In this document: piece after piece, positions 27,010 through 32,011 of the stretch
Layout: each line of letters starts with the position of its first letter
Numbering within the stretch: the first letter of the stretch is position 1
DNA from: Candidatus Zambryskibacteria bacterium RIFOXYD1_FULL_40_13
GTDB lineage: Bacteria > Patescibacteriota > Minisyncoccia > Phycocordibacterales > DATDWN01
DNA: 32,011 nucleotides
Direction: 5' to 3'
Assembly: GCA_001824295.1 (NCBI GenBank)
Contig: MHWY01000007.1
Span: forward strand, 1 to 32,011
Notes under the pieces: model-generated
Databases searched by the model: none
Seen by the model: only the letters and a program-made list of their open reading frames with translations
Told to the model about the DNA's origin: nothing
Program-made: the position numbers and the translations under genes

Positions 27010-27417
27010 ATGAAAAATAAATTTGTCGTCGGGAATTTCGCTCTAAAGGTCAGAAAATCGTTTGCAGGTAAGGGGCTATTTACTCTAGGTTTTATTCCAA
27101 AAGGCTCGTGTATATTAGAGTACACAGGGAAAATGGTGGAGGAGAAGGACCATTACAAAGATACAAAGTATCTATTTTGGACCGACAAAAAAACAATGAT
27201 AGATGGAAATGTCCCCTCAAATATTGCCCGCTTCATTAATCATTCCTGTCGTCCAAACTGCGAAGCTGATGGACCAAAGGGACGAGTCTACATTATATCC
27301 ACCAAGGTAATTAAACCAAGCGAGGAACTAACGTATGACTACGGAAGAGAATACTTCAACAAACACATAAAACCCAAGGGCTGTCGATGTATAAAATGTA
27401 AAAGTAAACTGAGCTAA
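27010..27417 (+). CDS. Small SET-domain protein (putative lysine methyltransferase)
   Basis: 135 residues, almost only a SET domain plus post-SET. Expected features are visible: GKGLF (20-24) for S-adenosylmethionine binding, RFINHSC (74-80) forming the pseudoknot, ELTYDYG (106-112) with the catalytic tyrosine, and C-x-C-x2-C (125-130) as a post-SET zinc site together with a cysteine of the NHSC segment. Bacterial SET proteins are known but uncommon; the target could be a ribosomal or DNA-binding protein. TATGCT lies 6 nt before the ATG. The end overlaps the convergent gene by 4 nt. Confidence 0.88.
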   Translation: MKNKFVVGNFALKVRKSFAGKGLFTLGFIPKGSCILEYTGKMVEEKDHYKDTKYLFWTDKKTMIDGNVPSNIARFINHSCRPNCEADGPKGRVYIISTKVIKPSEELTYDYGREYFNKHIKPKGCRCIKCKSKLS

Positions 27418-27683
27418 ACATACGGAACCCAAGTAAAATCTTCAGAACTAAGTTTCGGTGATTCATTTCGGAGAATATTAACAGCCTCTTTACCACCAAT
27501 GTATCCTAATAGTTTTTTTGTTTTCACATCAACAACAGGAAAACCTGATGCTGGGAAGTGGTGCTCGTTTTTCTTTCCGTCTTTCCAAACAATCGAGACT
27601 ATATAATGTTCATTCTCCATCCTTACATCTTGGACCCCAGTTTTCTCATAATTACTATCACCTATTGTGTCCTCAAAACTCAT
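27414..27683 (-). CDS. Small hypothetical protein
   Basis: 89 residues, soluble. Beta-rich, with strands such as HYIVSIVWKDGK and FPVVDVKTKKLLGYIGG and a short helix KEAVNIL; it ends in TWVPYV. I do not recognise the family. It has no signal peptide or cysteine. It converges on the SET gene and could share the terminator region with it. A T/A-rich stretch precedes the start, without a Shine-Dalgarno sequence. Confidence 0.6.
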   Translation of the reverse strand: MSFEDTIGDSNYEKTGVQDVRMENEHYIVSIVWKDGKKNEHHFPASGFPVVDVKTKKLLGYIGGKEAVNILRNESPKLSSEDFTWVPYV

Positions 27684-27847
27684 ATTGATTTTATTAAATT
27701 ACTAATAGAACCATGTGCTTATTCTAATTAAGGTGTTTTCCGTATAACCATAATTATACAATAGCTAACGTAGTTGTCAAAGTGTGTGAATAAATTTAAC
27801 TAGTTTTAGACTTACACAGAAGTGAAATCAATGCTATAATTTTGCAT

Positions 27848-28468
27848 ATGAACAAAGAAAACGACTATCCTGCAATAATTCTTGCGGTTGTTTTATTTTT
27901 TGCTGTTCTTATTTTCTCAGGAACGCGCACAAATAAGGAAACGATTACCCAATTGAAAAGTAAACCAGAACCAGCCACAAAAAATGTTGAGGTTACAGCT
28001 GAACCAATTAAAAATACATCGGAAAATGACGACATTGTTTTTGATGCAAAACTTATCAACGTAACACCTAAAACCAAGTGCATAGAAGATGGACAAGTTT
28101 TTGTTCAGAATTTTAGAGAGACTAATGATGTCCCAAATTCACTCGGATATAAGCCTGTATGGCAAGGGCCACAGTTTCACTACAATACTAGAATGGATAC
28201 CTGTCTTGTATATATTTCCTTCTATCAACAAAAAACCAAGGTAACACCGAGCGAAGCATCTTCTTCAGACCAAACCAACGAGACCGTAAACTGGAGCATA
28301 ATCTTTGATATCTACTCAAAAAAAGCAGTAATGCAAAATGGGTACAGTAAATACATTACGGATGGTAAAGTAACAGAGAAAACTTATGATGAGGGTTTAT
28401 ACAGCAATATCCCGAATTCTGACATGACAACCTTCCGCGAGAGGTTTATTGATTTGATGAACCTATAA
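27848..28468 (+). CDS. Membrane-anchored hypothetical protein
   Basis: 206 residues from the ATG at 27848: TATAAT (27835-27840) ends 7 nt before it, with TTACAC 17 nt further up. A single N-terminal transmembrane helix (about residues 9-27) is followed by a low-complexity T/E/K/P linker (about 35-65) and a globular domain with two cysteines (KTKCIED and MDTCLVYISF) that could form a disulfide. Pattern and composition are those of a surface-exposed small domain. Family not recognised. Confidence 0.65.
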   Translation: MNKENDYPAIILAVVLFFAVLIFSGTRTNKETITQLKSKPEPATKNVEVTAEPIKNTSENDDIVFDAKLINVTPKTKCIEDGQVFVQNFRETNDVPNSLGYKPVWQGPQFHYNTRMDTCLVYISFYQQKTKVTPSEASSSDQTNETVNWSIIFDIYSKKAVMQNGYSKYITDGKVTEKTYDEGLYSNIPNSDMTTFRERFIDLMNL

Positions 28469-28470
28469 AT

Positions 28471-29211
28471 CTACTTCTTCATGAAGCCCTCTAGGGCCCT
28501 CAAGGCCTCAACGGGCACCATATATACCACAGTGTTACTCTGGTCTGAGGACATGTCGTTGATAGACTGAAGTGTTCGAAGGTGTAGAGCACCTGGGGTT
28601 TTTCCCAGCATTTCTGCCGCCTTAGCAATGTTATGTGAGGCTGCTAATTCCCCTTCTGAATTTATAATAACCGCTCTTTTCTCTCGTTCCGCTTCTGCTT
28701 GCTTACCAATAGTTCTTTCCATGTCAGCAGGCAAACTAACATCTTTTAGTTCTACATTCTGAACTTTCAATCCCCATGCATCTGTTTCTATATCAACTAT
28801 TTCCCTTATTCTTTCAGCTATTTTATCTCTACTTGAAAGCAACTCGTCCAGGGTGACTTCTCCAACAATATTTCTCATGGTTGTCTGAGCATATTGAGAA
28901 ATAGCGTATCGAAAATCCTCCACTTCAATAATAGCCTTGTTTGCATCACTGACTTTATAGTAAATAACCGCATTTACTTTTACCGTGACGTTGTCCCTTG
29001 TGATAGCATTCTGATCTGGCACATCCACAGCTTTTGTTCTTACATCAACTCTTTGAAAACCTTGAATGATTGGCCAAATCACTCTCCAACCTGGTTCCAT
29101 GATTCCAGTAAATTTACCAAAGGTAAACTTAACACCTCTTTCATATTGATTTATCTGGCGAATACTTGAGATAACTAGAAAAAACAAAATTACAATAATA
29201 GTGTATGACAT
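28471..29211 (-). CDS. Slipin/stomatin-like SPFH-domain protein
   Basis: 246 residues. The N-terminal membrane hairpin (residues 1-18) is followed by the SPFH domain: INQYERGVKFTFGKF, MEPGWRVIWPI, RVDVRTKAVDVPDQNAITRDN and VIYYKVSDANKAI, all typical of the slipin branch. The end of the SPFH domain GLKVQNVELKDVSLP leads to a coiled-coil QAEAEREKRAVIINSEGE and a C-terminal segment. Such proteins oligomerise and organise membrane microdomains, often beside an NfeD protease, which is not present here. TATAAT lies about 30 nt upstream of the start on the minus strand. Confidence 0.92.
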   Translation of the reverse strand: MSYTIIVILFFLVISSIRQINQYERGVKFTFGKFTGIMEPGWRVIWPIIQGFQRVDVRTKAVDVPDQNAITRDNVTVKVNAVIYYKVSDANKAIIEVEDFRYAISQYAQTTMRNIVGEVTLDELLSSRDKIAERIREIVDIETDAWGLKVQNVELKDVSLPADMERTIGKQAEAEREKRAVIINSEGELAASHNIAKAAEMLGKTPGALHLRTLQSINDMSSDQSNTVVYMVPVEALRALEGFMKK

Positions 29212-29262
29212 GGTAATGTGCTTATAAGATAATAATACTGATTATATCATATATTTGTACAC

Positions 29263-31011
29263 CTAGCCTCTGCGAAAGGCCACCGTAAATGCCGCACCCT
29301 TCCCTAGACTTGACTTCACAGTGATGGTTCCTCCCATTTTTTCCACAAGCTCTTTCGTTATAAACAGACCTAAACCAGTTCCTTGGATAGGTGTTTTCTT
29401 AACATCATCTGCTCGGAAAAACTTTTGAAATAGGTGCTTCTGGTCTTCCTCTGAGATGCCTCTACCATTGTCAGCAACAATAGTTTCAACAATATCATTT
29501 TTGACCACATGAGTTATTTTTATCCAGCCGTTGTTGCTTCCATACTTTATAGAGTTTGAAACCAAATTCATTATTACTTCCTTAAAGCGGGTCTCATCAA
29601 CAAAAACAAGAGGTAGGTCGGGCTCTGGTTCATATGTAAGAATAATGTATTTCTCCATAAGTAGTGGTTGTACTTCTTTGATGATTGAGTTTATCTGTGC
29701 TTTTATGTCACTGGCCACAACACTAATTCCAAGTTGTCCTGCTTCAGAGCGAGCAACATCTAGTAGGTCAGAAACAAGCGTAACTAGGCGGTCATTGGAT
29801 TGTTTAACAGGAGAAATGAAATCACGGACCCGTTTTGGCAACTCACCAGCATCTCCCTCAAGTAGAAGTGAGAGGTAGCCCTTTATAGCTGTCACTGGTG
29901 CTCGCAGTTCGTGAGCGGCTATGAAAACAAATTCATTTTTGAGTTCTTGTAAGCGCTTAAGCCCCACTGCCATGCGGTTGAAAGACTCACCGAGTTCCTG
30001 AAGTTCATCACCAGTTTTTATTTCAACTTTTTGTTCAAAATCACCCTTCTCAATTTCTCTTGAGGTTTTTTCCAAGAGCCTGATTGGATAAACTAGCCGA
30101 CTAGAAATAATCGGGGCAAGCAACAAGACAACAATAATACTTAGAAACACTGCAAACAAAATTTTGTTTCTTATTTCATTTATAAGATTATCCGCATCGC
30201 TTATTGGCCATTCAACAAATATAGACCAATTTATATTAGAAATCGACATACCTGAACCAACAACAGGCACATTCTTAACCGGGCTGTGATATCGTCCACC
30301 TATAACAAGCGTACGAGATACGCGTTCCCAGTTGGACAGGTTATATCCAGGAGCAAATGAACCAATACTCTCACCGGCAACAACAGTACCACTTTCATCA
30401 AGAAGTAAAATGTATCCCGAACTTCCTAAAACTGTACCCTTCATTAATTTATTTATTGGAGAGAGGTCAACCTCGGCTATGACTACATTGTGAACACCAC
30501 CTTCAACAAACACAGGAACCATAATAGTGACAGCCTGCCCCGAAATTTTGGTATGAACACTGCTTATTGTCGCTTCTCCTCTTATAGCCTTTTGAAATTG
30601 GAGTGATTTGGTAATATAAAGCAAATCTGGGTTTTTGTTTGTTTTAGATTTTTTGACTATTTCTTTACCCTGCAAATCGGCAAAACTAACTTCAAGAAAC
30701 GACGTGTTCTCTTTCAGAAGTGCTTCTGCAAATGATGTCTGCCACAGACTATTTGACTTGGATAAGGCTTCAGCATCAAGAGTTTCAACTTTTATTGCCA
30801 GCGTGCTTTGAATATTATCAAAGAAGTTTTTTATATTTTTTGATTTTTCCAGTATTACCTGATACTCCAAGTCATTAACGCTTTGCCTGTGAGAAACCGA
30901 AACTGCCGAAAGTGAAACAATGCCAAGCAATAAAACAGGCAGGCACGACAAAACAACAAAATATAGTATAAATTTGTCTCGTATTCTGCTTTTGCTTTTA
31001 ACTTCTATCAT
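29263..31011 (-). CDS. Membrane sensor histidine kinase
   Basis: 582 residues. One transmembrane helix (about 13-35), a large extracytoplasmic sensor region of the Cache type (about 36-270, including GSSGYILLLDESGTVVAG), a second helix (about 280-302), a HAMP linker, the phosphoacceptor H367 in AAHELRAPVTAIKGYL, and the ATPase domain with NLVSNSIKYG, DNGRGISEEDQ and GTGLGLFITKELVEKMGG. I chose the ATG at 31011, 7 nt downstream of the preceding gene's stop; the longer frame to 31053 overlaps that gene. TATAAG lies 6 nt before it. No response regulator lies in the window, so its partner is elsewhere. Confidence 0.93.
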   Translation of the reverse strand: MIEVKSKSRIRDKFILYFVVLSCLPVLLLGIVSLSAVSVSHRQSVNDLEYQVILEKSKNIKNFFDNIQSTLAIKVETLDAEALSKSNSLWQTSFAEALLKENTSFLEVSFADLQGKEIVKKSKTNKNPDLLYITKSLQFQKAIRGEATISSVHTKISGQAVTIMVPVFVEGGVHNVVIAEVDLSPINKLMKGTVLGSSGYILLLDESGTVVAGESIGSFAPGYNLSNWERVSRTLVIGGRYHSPVKNVPVVGSGMSISNINWSIFVEWPISDADNLINEIRNKILFAVFLSIIVVLLLAPIISSRLVYPIRLLEKTSREIEKGDFEQKVEIKTGDELQELGESFNRMAVGLKRLQELKNEFVFIAAHELRAPVTAIKGYLSLLLEGDAGELPKRVRDFISPVKQSNDRLVTLVSDLLDVARSEAGQLGISVVASDIKAQINSIIKEVQPLLMEKYIILTYEPEPDLPLVFVDETRFKEVIMNLVSNSIKYGSNNGWIKITHVVKNDIVETIVADNGRGISEEDQKHLFQKFFRADDVKKTPIQGTGLGLFITKELVEKMGGTITVKSSLGKGAAFTVAFRRG

Positions 31012-31018
31012 AAATATC

Positions 31019-31789
31019 TTATAGACCCATTTTTTGTAAAGTTTCTCTCTCAATATATGTAGACTCTATGGGAACACGAACATAGCCCATAATATCTTTA
31101 CTAGTAAGGTTAAGCATTGAAACCTGTTGAGAATCACCGAAAACATACGAGGATTCATCATAATTATCAGGAAGACCTAGGGTATGATAAAACTCATGAG
31201 CAAGGAAGGTTGAACTAAATGTTTGGTAGGCACTGAGCGTAAGGTAAGACCGAGAAATAAGCCCAAAGTCACCACTTCCAGCAGCTCCCTCCCCCTCAAA
31301 GACAACCAAATAAACTCTCCTACCTCTCTCCCCACTTGTGTCTTTCGGGTCATAATAATCCCCACCCTCTGACAAGACTCTCTTGGTCATCTCCTCTATA
31401 ATTGACGACATTTCCCCGCTTCCATAATGTTCAGATATATTTGTCTCGTATTCTGCTCCTGTTTTTTCCCCGACTATTGGTTGTGGAAAGAAATCGTAAC
31501 TAATTTTGGACGTTCCAAAGAACTGAACTTCATGAAATTTCAAAAGGTCTTGTAGGTGGGGGTCTGTAACCGCTTTCCAGTTGTTAATTGAATCATCTAA
31601 TCTATCTTTGGGAATAAAATAATAGACTAAGATAGAAATCTTATCTATGGGCATGTCTTCCTTTTCGTAGATATGTGGAATCTTACTTTCGAGTTTCTCT
31701 GTTGGCTCTACTCTAGAAATTCCAGCATATAAAGTAACCCACACTAAAGCTAGAATCAAAAGAATAAAGGTGACAAAGATTTTTTTCAT
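31019..31789 (-). CDS. Secreted or membrane-anchored zinc metalloprotease (metzincin-like)
   Basis: 256 residues. A basic N-terminus and one hydrophobic segment (residues 5-22) export the protein. The zinc motif HEFYHTLGLPD (198-208) fits H-E-x-x-H-x-x-G-x-x-D, as in snapalysin-type metzincins, and DIMGY (232-236) supplies the Met-turn. Upstream parts (about 50-180) include strands such as RRVYLVVFEGEG. It is followed directly by the histidine kinase, so they are probably one operon; a role in sensing or shaping the cell surface is a guess. It is preceded, with 17 nt between, by a peptidoglycan-binding protein. Confidence 0.8.
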   Translation of the reverse strand: MKKIFVTFILLILALVWVTLYAGISRVEPTEKLESKIPHIYEKEDMPIDKISILVYYFIPKDRLDDSINNWKAVTDPHLQDLLKFHEVQFFGTSKISYDFFPQPIVGEKTGAEYETNISEHYGSGEMSSIIEEMTKRVLSEGGDYYDPKDTSGERGRRVYLVVFEGEGAAGSGDFGLISRSYLTLSAYQTFSSTFLAHEFYHTLGLPDNYDESSYVFGDSQQVSMLNLTSKDIMGYVRVPIESTYIERETLQKMGL

Positions 31790-31806
31790 AGGAATCTAAA
31801 ACATCA

Positions 31807-32011
31807 TTACTTAGAGAGCAACTGGTTAACCTTCTTCCTCGTACCTACACCAACATATCCATTACCGCTTGTTAAATCTGCTGGCACAAGTATCTCTGAG
31901 CTGTATTTTTCCTGGAACCTCTTTACCGCTTCAAAAGTCATCTGACCAAAGTATCCTGTGATTAAACCACTTGGATATACACCCTCGTTTAGCAAAACTG
32001 TTTGTAGAGAT
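31807..32011 (-). CDS. Partial protein with C-terminal peptidoglycan-binding domain
   Basis: The last ~67 residues of a gene that enters from the right edge on the minus strand. The sequence SLQTVLLNEGVYPSGLITGYFG, then TFEAVKRFQEKY, then VGVGTRKKVNQLL matches the PG_binding_1 repeat (LQ..L...G.YP.G..T.YFG..T..AV..FQ). It probably belongs to a secreted cell-wall protein. The true start is outside the window. Confidence 0.85.
   Translation of the reverse strand, partial: SLQTVLLNEGVYPSGLITGYFGQMTFEAVKRFQEKYSSEILVPADLTSGNGYVGVGTRKKVNQLLSK

Overview
The window looks like a piece of a streamlined Candidate Phyla Radiation (Patescibacteria, probably Parcubacteria-like) chromosome using the standard bacterial code. 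Signs of this are small and pared-down housekeeping proteins (a prolyl-tRNA synthetase without its editing insertion, a ~220-residue delta-prime subunit, a PriA that has lost its ATPase motifs), a group I intron inside a tRNA, and many leaderless genes. The lineage is an inference from gene content; no rRNA is present.

Layout. 1-289: edge fragment of a GC-rich membrane gene. 372-2202: mreC and mreB. 2403-2630: GC-rich orphan. 2727-6864: proS, rseP (site-2 protease), frr and holB-like delta-prime, all on the minus strand, with a GC-rich possible ncRNA between proS and rseP. 7016-8332: GC-rich membrane/secreted gene with an apparent frameshift. 8565-10362: a second mreB, divergent from a PEGA-domain protein. 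10610-12177: GC-rich array (a secreted beta-rich protein, a 10-codon ORF, three paralogous small proteins). 12472-15797: priA-like, def and fmt. 15861-16241: hibernation factor. 16353-16993: tRNA-Asn(GUU) split by a group I intron that carries an HNH endonuclease gene. 16991-21561: a genomic island anchored on that tRNA. 21595-23954: small membrane and secreted proteins with a 279-bp duplication. 24045-26636: P-type ATPase. 26705-29211: zinc-ribbon orphan, SET-domain protein, small proteins and a slipin. 29263-32011: histidine kinase, secreted metalloprotease and an edge fragment of a peptidoglycan-binding protein.

The most notable object is the island at the 3' end of tRNA-Asn. It is bracketed by copies of the tRNA 3' end and by two 183-nt elements of exactly equal length. 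Their first 80 nt are identical. The other 103 nt differ, but the three stems are kept by compensatory base-pair changes. This looks like a structure-selected recombination site or RNA, and I do not recognise it. Between the elements lie an excisionase-type HTH gene and a four-gene operon: a HEPN-like RNxxxH protein, a DUF4238 protein, a TPR-like protein and a membrane protein. A mobile anti-phage or conflict system would fit, but that is inference.

Two gene styles coexist. AT-rich genes commonly have a -10 box only 6-7 nt before the start codon, so they are predicted leaderless. GC-rich orphan genes sit between operons as self-contained units with their own promoter, a strong Shine-Dalgarno sequence and their own terminator. 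They look like separately acquired mini-cassettes. Several large nested hairpins lie at the boundaries between these units.
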